Shown: positions 9,637-19,015 of the stretch, in pieces
Layout of the letters: every line of letters begins with the position of its first letter
Numbering within the stretch: the stretch's first letter is position 1
Assembly (NCBI GenBank): GCA_028689655.1
Contig: JAQVCT010000001.1
Location: forward strand, 248,001 to 312,000
Length of the DNA stretch: 64,000 nt
Source of the DNA: Lachnospiraceae bacterium
GTDB lineage: Bacteria; Bacillota; Clostridia; Lachnospirales; Lachnospiraceae
Reading direction: 5' to 3'
Position numbers and translations under genes: made by a program
The notes under the pieces: model-generated
Seen by the model: only the letters and a program-made list of their open reading frames with translations
Told to the model about the DNA's origin: nothing
Database searches by the model: none

Positions 9637-10494
9637 ACTCACGTCAAATTTTGTTGAGAGATATTTGGTGAGCATGTTGATGCCTAATACGATTACTAAC
9701 AGTACAAGGGCGATTCCAAAGGCTTCTCCGTACTGGGCCTTTGACATACACAGATATAACTGGATAGTGAGGGTGCCGCCGGATTCCAGAATCTTTTTGA
9801 AGATGCCCGCTCCTGCCTTTGGTAGCAGATAACCGCTTCCTGCTGTGAAGAGCAATGCTGCTGATTCTCCTACGATTCTACCTACTGCCAGAATGATTCC
9901 TGTGATGATACCAGGCATAGCTGACGGTAACAGGATCGTGCGGATCATATACCATTTTGTGGCACCCATTCCCAGTGCTCCACTTCTGTAGGTCTCTGGA
10001 ACTGTTTTTAAAGCTTCCTGTGTATTTCGGGTAATGAGTGGAAGTACCATGATGGTCAGGGTAAACGCTCCTGTCAGGATAGAATAACCAAATCCGCAAG
10101 TCGTTCCAAAAAATACCATACCGAACAGACCAAATATAATAGAAGGAATACCGGACAATACTTCTGTGGTAAATTCAATGATTGTTACCACTTTTCCCGG
10201 TTTTGCATATTCATTTAAGTATACCGCAGATCCCACACCAATGGGAGTCGCGATGAGTAATGTGATGATGACAATGTAGAGTGTATTGACAATATTGCCC
10301 GCAATACCGAAAGTTCCCTTTATGGTACTTGGCACCGTGGTAAGGAACTGCCAGTTGATATTACCGATTCCTCTTACGAATACATATCCAACAATTCCTA
10401 CAAGAAGTAATATGGAAATGGCTGCACTGGCGTAAATCAAAACATATAAAAGATAATCTGACACGCGTGTTTTTTTCTTTGTGATACTATTCAT
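9625..10494 (-). CDS. pstA: Phosphate ABC transporter permease PstA
   Basis: Inner-membrane permease of 289 residues with six hydrophobic segments and the ABC permease EAA loop (EALKTVPETYRSGALGMGATKW). Families PstA and PstC are told apart by order and by FVRGIGNINWQFLTTVPS at the N-terminus, typical of PstA. Its ATG lies 8 nt inside the end of pstC, so translation is coupled. The C-terminal residues NRP and stop are encoded in the palindromic repeat at 9612-9636, so the tail may have been altered by insertion of that element. Confidence 0.95.
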   Translation of the reverse strand: MNSITKKKTRVSDYLLYVLIYASAAISILLLVGIVGYVFVRGIGNINWQFLTTVPSTIKGTFGIAGNIVNTLYIVIITLLIATPIGVGSAVYLNEYAKPGKVVTIIEFTTEVLSGIPSIIFGLFGMVFFGTTCGFGYSILTGAFTLTIMVLPLITRNTQEALKTVPETYRSGALGMGATKWYMIRTILLPSAMPGIITGIILAVGRIVGESAALLFTAGSGYLLPKAGAGIFKKILESGGTLTIQLYLCMSKAQYGEAFGIALVLLVIVLGINMLTKYLSTKFDVSNRP

Positions 10495-11431
10495 GCTCTA
10501 CATTTCCTTTCTTCAGTATCGTATTCAGCGAAATATTGATCAACATGATAAATACGAACAATACCAAGCCAATGGTGAACAATACCTGGCGATGTGTATC
10601 AGATGCATATCCCATCTCACTGACAATGGCCGTTGTGAGGAATCGGACTGAATTGAATGGCAACGGGAAATTTACAGAACTTCCTGATACAAGGCTGATT
10701 GCCATTGCTTCTCCGATTGCACGCCCAACGCCCAGCACGATTGCTGTAACAATACCGGATTTTGCTGCTGGCAGGATTACTTTGAAAATCGTCTGAATGT
10801 GGGATGCTCCCAGTGCCAGTGATGCTGATTTCAGGTGTCCTGGTACTGCCTTGATGGCTGACTCACTGATATTGATGACCGTTGGCAATATCATGATCGC
10901 CAATACGATGACGGCTGATATCAGATTGGCACCGCCTGTGAACTGGTGTGTTTCCGATCCCTTAAAAATTGCCGTTTCCAGTTTGTACATAACCGGATTC
11001 AAAATTAGTATTCCTAATAGTCCGTAGATAACGGATGGTATACCTGCCAGCAATTCTACTGCCGGCTTTACGATTCCTGCTAATCTTTTTGGTGCCACCT
11101 CCGCTAAGAAAATAGCTGTCATAAGCGCGATGGGAACACCCAGTAATATAGCAAGAAATGTACCTATAACAGATGTTAGAATAACAAAAAGAATACCAAA
11201 TTCCGGTGTTGCAGCCGTAGGCTTCCACACGCTGTGAAATAAAATATCTGTAATACCTACCTTCGCCAATGCCGGTGTTCCATTTACGAACATGTAAATC
11301 GTGATGGATATAACTGCCAGTACTGCAAAGAATGCGCATATGGTAAAAATGATCTGTGCAGTGTGTTCCACTACAGATTTCGTCTTATGGCTTCCTATGA
11401 TAGAAAAAGTTTTTTCTTTATTTTTTGTCAT
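10487..11431 (-). CDS. pstC: Phosphate ABC transporter permease PstC
   Basis: Inner-membrane permease of 314 residues with six TM segments, EAA loop AIKAVPGHLKSASLALGASHIQTI and the GRAIGEAMAISLVSG motif. The start is the ATG at 11431 with GGAG 9 nt upstream; an in-frame ATG five codons earlier lies within that ribosome site and is less likely. It overlaps pstA by 8 nt. A set of stem-loops separates it from pstS. Confidence 0.95.
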   Translation of the reverse strand: MTKNKEKTFSIIGSHKTKSVVEHTAQIIFTICAFFAVLAVISITIYMFVNGTPALAKVGITDILFHSVWKPTAATPEFGILFVILTSVIGTFLAILLGVPIALMTAIFLAEVAPKRLAGIVKPAVELLAGIPSVIYGLLGILILNPVMYKLETAIFKGSETHQFTGGANLISAVIVLAIMILPTVINISESAIKAVPGHLKSASLALGASHIQTIFKVILPAAKSGIVTAIVLGVGRAIGEAMAISLVSGSSVNFPLPFNSVRFLTTAIVSEMGYASDTHRQVLFTIGLVLFVFIMLINISLNTILKKGNVEHE

Positions 11432-11466
11432 AATTCTTAACTCCATTGGTGGTTTTAAGTTGCTTA

Positions 11467-11555
11467 GACATATTTACGTCAGTCATTTCATGACTTCCTG
11501 TTCAGGCCGCTAAAACGGCCTGAACATATTTACACAAGCCGCAATAAATGCGGCT
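11467..11555 (-). repeat. Palindromic array between pstS and pstC
   Basis: On the transcribed strand: AGCCGCA-TTTAT-TGCGGCT, linker TGTGTAAATATG, TTCAGGCCG-TTTTAG-CGGCCTGAA, linker CAGGAA, GTCAT-GAA-ATGAC, linker TGACGTAAATATG. The linkers match those of the arrays at 25, 33 and 34.4 kb, while the stem sequences differ entirely. It could act as a processing or attenuation site that lets pstS be made in excess of the membrane components, a common need for binding proteins; no T run follows the stems. Confidence 0.75.
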
Positions 11556-11590
11556 CGAGTAGTTATTATATATATTTTTGTGGGTATGGA

Positions 11591-12535
11591 TTAGTCTACT
11601 GTGATTAAGCCAACACTCTTGATTAATTCTTTTCCTTCATCTGATGTAAGGTAAGCAAATAATGCCTGAACTGGTTCACTCTGCTCTGAAATCTCACCTG
11701 TGGTAGCCATTACGAATGGTCTGCTCAGCATGTAAGTACCAGCTTTGATGTTTTCTTCTGTGGGTTCAACACCGTCAAATTTCATTGCTGTAACTGTATC
11801 ATCTACTACATCAAGAGATACATATCCGATAGAACCTGGTGTAGATGCAACTTTTGCCATAACTGCTCCTGTGCTGTCTAATTCATTGGCATATGCACAT
11901 ACATCTGCGATATCAAGAAGTTCTTCAAACGCTCCTCTAGTGCCTGATCCTGCTTCTCTGCCAACCACTACGATTGCCTGATCATCTCCACCAAGATCTT
12001 TCCAGTTTGTTGTTTCACCTTTGTAGATGCTGATCAACTGATCTTTTGTCAGGTCCGTTACTTTGTTAGCCGGGTCTGTTACAACTGCAATACCGTCGAT
12101 TGCTACGATATTCTCAACAGCGCCTGCTTCTTTTTCTGAATCTTTTAATGCTCTGGATGAGTTACCGATGTCAACGCTTCCTGCTGCCAATGATTCGATT
12201 CCTGCGGAAGATCCTGTAAATTCTGCTGTAACTGTTACTCCTGGGTATTTTGCCATAAAGCTTTCTGCCACTGCGTTTGCTAATTTTTCCATTGATGTGG
12301 AACCTGCCATGGAAATGGTTCCTTCTAAGTTTGCATCAGCTTCTGTTGTTGCTGCTGCCTCTGTTGTAGCCGTGTCCTCTGTTGTTGCCGGAGTTGCTTC
12401 CTCAGTTGCCGGAGCTGTTTCCGTAGCAGGTGCTGCTGTTTCTTCTGCTGCTTTGCTTCCGCATCCTGCCAAACTTCCCATTACCATCGTTGTTGCTGCA
12501 AGTAATGCTAATACTTTTGTCATTCTGTTTTTCAT
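11591..12535 (-). CDS. pstS: Phosphate-binding lipoprotein PstS
   Basis: Extracytoplasmic phosphate receptor of the Pst importer, 314 residues. Signal peptide with lipobox LAGC near residue 24, then a 45-residue Ala/Thr/Glu-rich linker, then the PstS fold with phosphate-contact motifs GSTS, SSAG and GSGTRGAFEEL. Start is preceded by GAGGAG. First gene of the pst operon, behind a leader hairpin element and a Pho box at 12798. Confidence 0.97.
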   Translation of the reverse strand: MKNRMTKVLALLAATTMVMGSLAGCGSKAAEETAAPATETAPATEEATPATTEDTATTEAAATTEADANLEGTISMAGSTSMEKLANAVAESFMAKYPGVTVTAEFTGSSAGIESLAAGSVDIGNSSRALKDSEKEAGAVENIVAIDGIAVVTDPANKVTDLTKDQLISIYKGETTNWKDLGGDDQAIVVVGREAGSGTRGAFEELLDIADVCAYANELDSTGAVMAKVASTPGSIGYVSLDVVDDTVTAMKFDGVEPTEENIKAGTYMLSRPFVMATTGEISEQSEPVQALFAYLTSDEGKELIKSVGLITVD

Positions 12536-12590
12536 AATGTTCTCCTCGTTTTCTAATCTCTTATTTCTGTTCTTGTCTCTAAGCTTTGCT

Positions 12591-12667
12591 GAACATCAGC
12601 CAATTGAAATTTACCTTCATCAAATGGGCTGACGCTGCACGTCAAGTCTCATAGAAAGCTTGACACA
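12591..12667 (-). repeat. Leader hairpin element, copy 2 (upstream of pstS)
   Basis: Sense strand: AAGCTTTCTATGAGACTT hairpin, GACGTGCAGCGTCAGCCC, ATTTGATGAAGGTAAAT, then TTGGCTGATGTTC. Same layout as the copy before the Na/Pi cotransporter. It lies about 56 nt before the pstS start, between start codon and Pho box, so it is probably in the mRNA leader. Within the gap 12536-12901 I also see the Pho box and terminator listed separately, and nothing else. Confidence 0.75.
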
Positions 12668-12797
12668 ATTTTCAGAGAATCGCCGACAAGTCATGTCGTT
12701 CTCGCTCATATCCTATCGTCAGTTATAAGATACAATAAGATTCAAAACGAAAAAAGCACGTTTTGGTTCAGAGTTTGTATTGAATTGGTATCTATTT

Positions 12798-12814
12798 TGT
12801 AAAGTCTGTGTTAA
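12798..12814 (-). promoter_or_regulatory. Pho box upstream of pstS
   Basis: On the minus strand TTAACA (12809-12814) and TTTACA (12798-12803) form a direct repeat with 11-bp period. This fits the PhoP/PhoB consensus and agrees with the array before the Na/Pi cotransporter. A clear -10 box was not identified; CAATAC about 20 bp downstream is possible. Confidence 0.75.
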
Positions 12815-12818
12815 CTAT

Positions 12819-12848
12819 AAAAGCCTCTCGTTTTCACGAGAGGCTTTT
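12819..12848. terminator. Bidirectional terminator after rbsK
   Basis: Perfect 12-bp stem AAAAGCCTCTCG / CGAGAGGCTTTT with a TTTTCA loop and T runs on both strands. It ends the riboside operon and lies directly against the pst promoter region. Confidence 0.93.
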
Positions 12849-12901
12849 ATAATTAATACAGTTCATATAAAACCATATTTTCTCTTCCATATGTTAAATA
12901 A

Positions 12902-13783
12902 TTACAGCTTACTCCTTACCTCGTCCATCGTTGGAATGGATGGGGACGCACCTTCTCTGGAAACAGCAATTCCTGATGCCGTGGCGCACATATACAGTAT
13001 ATCCGGAATAGACATATTCTCCAAAATGCCTGCGATAAAATAACCCGTAAAGGTATCGCCTGCTGCTGTGGTATCCACGGCATTCACCTTGCAGATACCC
13101 TGGTGATGTTCCTGTGCTGCATCCTTATACATAGAACCATCGCTGCCCAATGTGAGTACAAGTTTGGCCGCTGGATACTTCCGGAGCATGATCTTAGCAA
13201 TTTCTTCCGGATCTGATGCGCCACTGATCTGTGCTCCTTCGATTTCATTTAATATAAAATAAGAGATCTTGCTCATATCGCAAGAATCCAAGTAGTGATC
13301 AAAAGGGGATGGATTCAAAATAATCTGCATTCCTTTTTCATATGCCTGATCTATCACATAATCCAGTTGGCTGATTTCATTCTGTAACAGGAGAAAATCT
13401 CCCTCTTCAAAATTCTTCAGTACTTTATCTATAAATGTTTTGCTGATTTTTCGGTTGGCACCTCCGTAGAGCATGATGCAATTCTGTGCATTCTTATCTA
13501 CCTGGATAATTGTGTGACCGTTTCGTCCCTCCACCTTCTGGATATAATCCGTCTGGATTCCATACTTCGTGCATGCTGCCAGAAACGTTTCTCCATCCTC
13601 TCCGATCATTCCGGCGTGATACACCGGAACACCTGCCTTTGCCAATGCAACCGACTGATTAAACCCCTTCCCCCCAAGAAAAATATCTGTTTTCTCTGAA
13701 GTCAGTGTCTCACCAGCCTGAACCATATGATCCACCTGGTAAACATAATCAATATTTAGAGATCCAAAATTAAGGACTTTCAT
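12902..13783 (-). CDS. rbsK: Ribokinase (PfkB family)
   Basis: Cytosolic kinase forming D-ribose 5-phosphate from ribose and ATP, 293 residues. Substrate-binding N-terminal motif GSLNIDYVYQVD and GGKGFNQSVALAKAG, NPSPF typical of ribokinase, and the catalytic DTTAAGDTFTGYF with the anion-hole Gly and base Asp. The start is preceded by AGGAGG. Last gene of the operon after rbsD, and followed by a strong terminator. Substrate ribose is inferred from rbsD next to it. Confidence 0.92.
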   Translation of the reverse strand: MKVLNFGSLNIDYVYQVDHMVQAGETLTSEKTDIFLGGKGFNQSVALAKAGVPVYHAGMIGEDGETFLAACTKYGIQTDYIQKVEGRNGHTIIQVDKNAQNCIMLYGGANRKISKTFIDKVLKNFEEGDFLLLQNEISQLDYVIDQAYEKGMQIILNPSPFDHYLDSCDMSKISYFILNEIEGAQISGASDPEEIAKIMLRKYPAAKLVLTLGSDGSMYKDAAQEHHQGICKVNAVDTTAAGDTFTGYFIAGILENMSIPDILYMCATASGIAVSREGASPSIPTMDEVRSKL

Positions 13784-13866
13784 CTTTCCTCCTGTTCTGT
13801 TGCTTCCTCTTACTCAACCTGATCTTTTTAAATCATTGTACAAGAACTGTCATTCCATCCAAGCCC

Positions 13867-14262
13867 TTAAAATGTCACCCCTGCACGCAATACAATATTG
13901 GGATAAGGAGTTACTTCCCCTGTTCTTATTGCAAATTTTACGTTTTTTGTGAATGCCTTCAATTCATCATGCGGCATTTTTTCACTGTTTATATCCGGAA
14001 GACACTCCTGTATATAATTTAATAATTTTGGATTCTTCTCCCTGATTTCATCCGCGAGATAATAATATTCTACTTCTGTCTCATCAAGAACTGCAGACAA
14101 TACCTGCTCAAAGCTGGGTATACCTCCACACAATACCAGATCCACGATAGGCACCCCTTTCGGAATCGGCATACCTGCATCTCCAATCAAAAATAAATCT
14201 TTATGTCCCAGAGCGGCAATATATCCCGCTAATTGTGTATTTAAGATACCACGCTTTTTCAT
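13867..14262 (-). CDS. rbsD: D-ribose pyranase RbsD
   Basis: Interconverts pyranose and furanose forms of ribose so that ribokinase receives its substrate; 131 residues, usual length. Characteristic MKKRGILNTQLAGYIAALGH with the catalytic His, LIGDAGMPIPKGV, and the C-terminal RTGEVTPYPNIVLRAGVTF. Its ATG overlaps the TGA of the GH3 gene (ATGA), so translation is coupled. Its presence is the best evidence that the operon handles free ribose. Confidence 0.95.
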   Translation of the reverse strand: MKKRGILNTQLAGYIAALGHKDLFLIGDAGMPIPKGVPIVDLVLCGGIPSFEQVLSAVLDETEVEYYYLADEIREKNPKLLNYIQECLPDINSEKMPHDELKAFTKNVKFAIRTGEVTPYPNIVLRAGVTF

Positions 14263-16982
14263 AACTCTTTCTCAGCCTCCATATCTGTCACGTCTATTGT
14301 ACTTTTTAATCTGATGTCCCTGGAAGAGGCTCCTATATATACATCCCGTTCACCGGTAAAGAGTTTGTAGCTGCCTTCTTTGTCATCAAAATATTTCAGG
14401 TAAAGTTCATCTATCGTAAGTTCTATTCGTTTCGTCTCATGAACACCCAGGGAGACTCTGGCAAAATCCACCAGCATCTTGGGAACCGCCTGTATTCCGT
14501 GTGGAACATTCTGTGGCTTTCCAAGATAACATTGAACTACCTCCTCACCATCACATGTCCCTGTATTGCTGATTTCAAAGATGACTTTCAGCTGCTCTCC
14601 TTCCCATTCAATTCCTATATTCCGGTAATCGAACTTCGTATAGCTCAGACCATACCCAAATGGATATAAAGGCTCTATTTCCATCTCATCAAACCACCGA
14701 TATCCATTTAAAAGCCCCTCTGTAAAATGAGCGGTATTGGGATGAACCGCATCCTTTTCGCTGATTCGTCCTGTGGCTGCATATCGTTCTCCATGTTTCT
14801 CATCTCTTGCTGCAAGGTCTGATAATTTCTGTGGGAATGTAACAGGCAGTCTCCCTGCCGGATTTACCTTTCCTTCCAAGACATCCATTGTTGCCAGGGC
14901 GCCTTCCTGTCCGGAAAACCACATTTCAAGAATCCCTTTTACTTTATCTCTCCATGGCATCAGCAACGGGTCCCCATTATTCAACACCACCACCGTATTG
15001 GTATTGGCTTCTGCCACCTTTTCTATTAATTCATCCTGATTTTCTTCCAGACTGAGAGAATCGTTGACACTCTGATGCCATGCGAAGCAAATTGCAATAT
15101 CTGATTTTTTTGCTAATGCAACTGCATCTCTCAGTGCTTTTTCCTGCATACTCGGCGTAGTCCATGCAAGCCTTACCTCCAATGGCTCCAGGTAGATACA
15201 GGTATGATTAAAGTAAATCTCATAGGTCTTACCCGCCTCCATATAAAGGGTACCGCCTGCATTATTCCAGCCATCCCTGCAGGATACTACTTCCGAAAAA
15301 GGATCTGCAATCCCATTGGCCGACACTCGTGTTCCCATACCGATGCGATTAAAATTTCCCACTTTTCCTACTTCACGCAAGTATAAATTCCCCGATGTAG
15401 AGATAGACAGATCGCCATTCTCCACATGATTCTTCTCAAAAGCTTCCCTATCAGGGAATTTACTCTGTAACGATATTCGGAACATTCCTGTTTCCTTTGG
15501 GGTGAGATAACCATGCCACATATAATATTCCTTGGGTGTCTCCTTGAAAAATCCCCTTCTTTGTTCTCTTTTCAATGGTGGCAATGCAGTTGTATCTTTA
15601 TAATTAATTTCCTGATCCACTACATATTCTGCCGCTCTTGGATAGTCCTCCAATGTACCGTCGCATAAAGTTTCATAGGTAAATCGCTCCACATATCTTT
15701 GTAAACCATGCGTATCAGTACCCAGCTCTGCCGTGAGATATTCTGTCCCGATAACTTCTCCATCCAGATCATCCCCCACTGCAAAGGAAATATTGTCCTT
15801 AAATTTTGCCTTCAGAATATTGTAAACGCTGTTTTTTCGATCTGCAAACCCGTATGGAGATTCCTTAAATGTAGGCATTACCTGTTTGCCGCCACCAGGT
15901 CCGATAATCGCAATTTTCTTATTTTCAAAGTTTATGGGTAATATATGATCCTCATTTTTCAGAAGAACTGCTCCCTTCCCTGCCAACATTCTAGCTGTTT
16001 TTGCACTCTCCATCTTTATGCGTTCTTCAATCGGGCCCGGAATTCTCTGCTTCTCATCCAGCATACCAAATCGATCCAGGGTGTCCAGATAATAATATAC
16101 CGCATGATCCAAGTCTTCCATAGTAACCGGCTGATCCGGATCTTCAATGGCCTTTAACAGTTTCTTGCCATAACAGGATAACTCACTTCCTTCATTATAA
16201 TAATCCTCTCCCGGCATCTCCAAAGTAACACCATGCCTAATGGCATTGGGATCATAGAGACAATACCAGTCATCAAAGAGAAATCCTTTGAATCCCCACT
16301 TATCCCTTGCACATTCCGTCATCATATAGCCGTAATCATACGTCCAGGTACCATTAATCTGATTATAATTCGTCATACCACTGGCAACCCCGGCTTTTAT
16401 CACCAGTTCATAGGGTCTCATATAGAGCTCATTTATGGTCTGCCCATCCATAACACAATTCCCAGCTCCCTGAGCGGAGCCAGTACTGGATCCGAACATT
16501 TGCTTCAGATTTGCCAGTGCCTGCTTATTATTTTGAATTCCCTGACTTTCTTTTGCACCCATCTCGCCATTCAGGACCGGATCTTCCCCATAAGTCTGAT
16601 AATTTCCACCATTGCTGGTTCCTTTAACAGCAAGAGGATCCCGCACAATATTTACTCTGGGAGTCAGCAGGAGATGAATCCCCGCTGACTTCGCTTCCTG
16701 TCCCATAGCATTTCCATAGGCAAATGCGCAATCCCTGTCAAACGTAGATGCCAGGCTCACTTTGGAGGGGAAAGATGTCGTCTCCCAACTGATATTTACT
16801 CCAGATTCTCCATCCGCAATGAAAAAATCCGGAATTCCATATTTTTCATTTCCTCTGACAAACCCTGCCTGATTTGCTCTATACGGGTCCCATAACTGAC
16901 CATGTACACATAACAGCTTGTCCTCCACGGACATATTTGCGATGATACTGTTCACCCTTTGATTATTAAATCTATTATCCAT
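14259..16982 (-). CDS. Glycoside hydrolase family 3 with PA14 domain
   Basis: Exo-acting beta-glycosidase of 907 residues, no signal peptide, hence cytosolic. N-terminal GH3 TIM barrel; nucleophile is the second Asp of GFLFDDWYC (about residue 238). The C-terminal sandwich is interrupted by a PA14 insertion (about 480-615), and an FnIII-like tail includes MLVDFARVSLGVHETKRIEL. Sequence alone would suggest a beta-glucosidase-type enzyme. But it is embedded between a BmpA-type nucleoside importer and rbsD-rbsK, overlapping both neighbours, so a riboside substrate is inferred. Start is the ATG with AAGGTAAG upstream, 8 nt inside the permease gene. Confidence 0.9.
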   Translation of the reverse strand: MDNRFNNQRVNSIIANMSVEDKLLCVHGQLWDPYRANQAGFVRGNEKYGIPDFFIADGESGVNISWETTSFPSKVSLASTFDRDCAFAYGNAMGQEAKSAGIHLLLTPRVNIVRDPLAVKGTSNGGNYQTYGEDPVLNGEMGAKESQGIQNNKQALANLKQMFGSSTGSAQGAGNCVMDGQTINELYMRPYELVIKAGVASGMTNYNQINGTWTYDYGYMMTECARDKWGFKGFLFDDWYCLYDPNAIRHGVTLEMPGEDYYNEGSELSCYGKKLLKAIEDPDQPVTMEDLDHAVYYYLDTLDRFGMLDEKQRIPGPIEERIKMESAKTARMLAGKGAVLLKNEDHILPINFENKKIAIIGPGGGKQVMPTFKESPYGFADRKNSVYNILKAKFKDNISFAVGDDLDGEVIGTEYLTAELGTDTHGLQRYVERFTYETLCDGTLEDYPRAAEYVVDQEINYKDTTALPPLKREQRRGFFKETPKEYYMWHGYLTPKETGMFRISLQSKFPDREAFEKNHVENGDLSISTSGNLYLREVGKVGNFNRIGMGTRVSANGIADPFSEVVSCRDGWNNAGGTLYMEAGKTYEIYFNHTCIYLEPLEVRLAWTTPSMQEKALRDAVALAKKSDIAICFAWHQSVNDSLSLEENQDELIEKVAEANTNTVVVLNNGDPLLMPWRDKVKGILEMWFSGQEGALATMDVLEGKVNPAGRLPVTFPQKLSDLAARDEKHGERYAATGRISEKDAVHPNTAHFTEGLLNGYRWFDEMEIEPLYPFGYGLSYTKFDYRNIGIEWEGEQLKVIFEISNTGTCDGEEVVQCYLGKPQNVPHGIQAVPKMLVDFARVSLGVHETKRIELTIDELYLKYFDDKEGSYKLFTGERDVYIGASSRDIRLKSTIDVTDMEAEKEL

Positions 16983-17898
16983 GGATTCTTACCTTCTTTC
17001 GTTTCTGATAATAAGCATAGACACACATTGCAATCAATGTAACGATATAAGGAATCATCAATACCAATTGTGATGGAAGATTGATGGTAGAAAGTGCATT
17101 GGCAACAGAATCTGCAATACCGAACAAAACTGCTGATAACATACCCCAGATTGGATGCTGTCCACCCATCGCTGCTGCCGCGATACCGATCCATCCTCGA
17201 CCTGCTGTAATATTTTTAGCAAACCAGGATACATATCCCATAGACATGTATGCACCGCCCATACCAGATAATACACCCGCAATAATAAGTGCTATGGATT
17301 TGGTCTTATACACACTGATTCCCACCGATTTAGCGGCATCAGGATTTTCTCCCACCGCTCTGATCCTCAGTCCAAGTCTTGACTTAAAGAGCAAATACCA
17401 TATTACAAATGCTGCGATAAATGCCATATAGGTAATAATATTCTGACCGGATATAACTTCCCCTATAATGGGAATATCTTTAATGATGGGGATATTAATC
17501 ACAGGCATTATTTTGCTGCTTAACGCTGTGGAGATTCCTCTCACACCAGTAAGGGCGTATAGCACAAATACCGTTCCACCACTGCCTAGCAGGTTAATGG
17601 CGATTCCTGCCAGAATATCATTTACTTTCAATTTGAATATAATGTACGACATGAGATAACCCGTTGCACCACCGATGATTACTGCTGCTATGAAGCCAAT
17701 CCAGGCACTTCCTGTATAGGCGGATACCACCACACCTACAAATGCAGATATTAACATGGTGCCCTCCATGGTAATATTACCAATTCCTGCTCTCTCTGAT
17801 ATAACAGAACTCAGTGTTGCCAGTAAGATGGGCGTTGTCAATCGCAATACAGAGAACATAAATGAAACACTAAAAATAGAATTTATAACATTATCCAA
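16975..17898 (-). CDS. BmpA-type ABC transporter permease (NupQ-like)
   Basis: Membrane permease of the nucleoside/purine CUT2-like family, 307 residues, eight to nine hydrophobic segments. SERAGIGNITMEGTMLISAFVG is the family N-terminal signature and GRGWIGIAAAAMGGQHPIWGM a conserved loop. The TTG at 17898 is taken as start because AGGAGG precedes it by 8 nt; an upstream ATG at 17922 contains that ribosome site within its coding frame. It overlaps the preceding permease by 8 nt and the GH3 gene by 8 nt. Confidence 0.9.
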   Translation of the reverse strand: MDNVINSIFSVSFMFSVLRLTTPILLATLSSVISERAGIGNITMEGTMLISAFVGVVVSAYTGSAWIGFIAAVIIGGATGYLMSYIIFKLKVNDILAGIAINLLGSGGTVFVLYALTGVRGISTALSSKIMPVINIPIIKDIPIIGEVISGQNIITYMAFIAAFVIWYLLFKSRLGLRIRAVGENPDAAKSVGISVYKTKSIALIIAGVLSGMGGAYMSMGYVSWFAKNITAGRGWIGIAAAAMGGQHPIWGMLSAVLFGIADSVANALSTINLPSQLVLMIPYIVTLIAMCVYAYYQKRKKVRIHG

Positions 17899-19015
17899 TT
17901 GTAGCACCTCCTTTTTCAGCAATTTCCAGATATTTACTCAATTCATCCGTTTTCTTTTGTTTATATTTGGACAGGAACTGCTCTGCCAGGAGAAATACTA
18001 AGATAACCGCCTGGATGACAGAGATAAAGTCTGTCTGCATTCCCGTTTTCATGGACATTAGATCTGCACCTTTTCTCAAATATGCCAGAAATAATGCCGC
18101 AAGAGGAATATATTTGGGATTTCTATTGGCCAATATACCTAGCGTAACTCCGTCCCAGCCATGGCCTGTAAGTGTGGTCCATGAAAACCTGGAATAGGAA
18201 CCAAGCACTTCCATCGCTCCTGCTGCTCCTGACAATGCTCCACCGATGATCTGTGAACCGATAAGAACAAATCCAATGTTGACACCTGCATATTTTGCAA
18301 ATTTTTCATTCTGCCCTACCAGTCGAATCTCATATCCCCATCTCGTATGATACATGAAAATGTAGGCTAATATCACCAATACTACCGCTACTATAATCCC
18401 CATATGTACATCGCTGTGTGGTAACAGAGTTGGAATTTTGGCAGTTTTGGGAATTTTCTCAGATACTACAGTTCCAGCAGATGGATCTCTGAAAAAGTAG
18501 CTGATAATAAATAATCCCAGGTTCATACATGCATAATTCAACAGCATGGAACCAACCATTTCTGAAGCTCCTAATTTGTATTTCATAACAGCTGGTATTA
18601 CTCCGATCAGTCCGCATACAATCGCTGCTGCTATAATACAGATCACTGCATGGATTCCTGTGATCATATTGGTGGACAATGCCACCATGGTAGCCACAAC
18701 TCCGCCAAAGAAAAACGCGCCCTCACCAAACAGGTTGAACTGATTCGCACTGAACATAATGCAGACCGCCAGTCCTGTGATGACAATAGGAATCCACATG
18801 GTCAGCAGACCACAGAAATTATTGTAATTTAAAATAGGTCCTATCACCAGGAACTTTATGGAGGCAGCTGGATCATCACTTACTACAAGTATAATAATAA
18901 TCGACAGTAATACCCCTATGGCAATTGCAAGACTGGTTCTCAATAAGGAAAACTTTCGATTTAGTTTTTCCTGTGTATACAGTGCTTTACTTCTTTCTTT
19001 TATTTTATCGCTCAT
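17891..19015 (-). CDS. BmpA-type ABC transporter permease (NupP-like)
   Basis: Second permease subunit, 374 residues, with a longer N-terminus than its partner. Motifs include IVITGLAVCIMFSANQFNLFGEGAFFFGG and WDGVTLGILANRNPKYIPLAALFLAY, typical of the NupP/YufP subunit. It overlaps the ATPase gene by 11 nt upstream and the next permease by 8 nt, pointing to tight stoichiometric translation. Known relatives import guanosine and other nucleosides. Confidence 0.9.
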   Translation of the reverse strand: MSDKIKERSKALYTQEKLNRKFSLLRTSLAIAIGVLLSIIIILVVSDDPAASIKFLVIGPILNYNNFCGLLTMWIPIVITGLAVCIMFSANQFNLFGEGAFFFGGVVATMVALSTNMITGIHAVICIIAAAIVCGLIGVIPAVMKYKLGASEMVGSMLLNYACMNLGLFIISYFFRDPSAGTVVSEKIPKTAKIPTLLPHSDVHMGIIVAVVLVILAYIFMYHTRWGYEIRLVGQNEKFAKYAGVNIGFVLIGSQIIGGALSGAAGAMEVLGSYSRFSWTTLTGHGWDGVTLGILANRNPKYIPLAALFLAYLRKGADLMSMKTGMQTDFISVIQAVILVFLLAEQFLSKYKQKKTDELSKYLEIAEKGGATIG

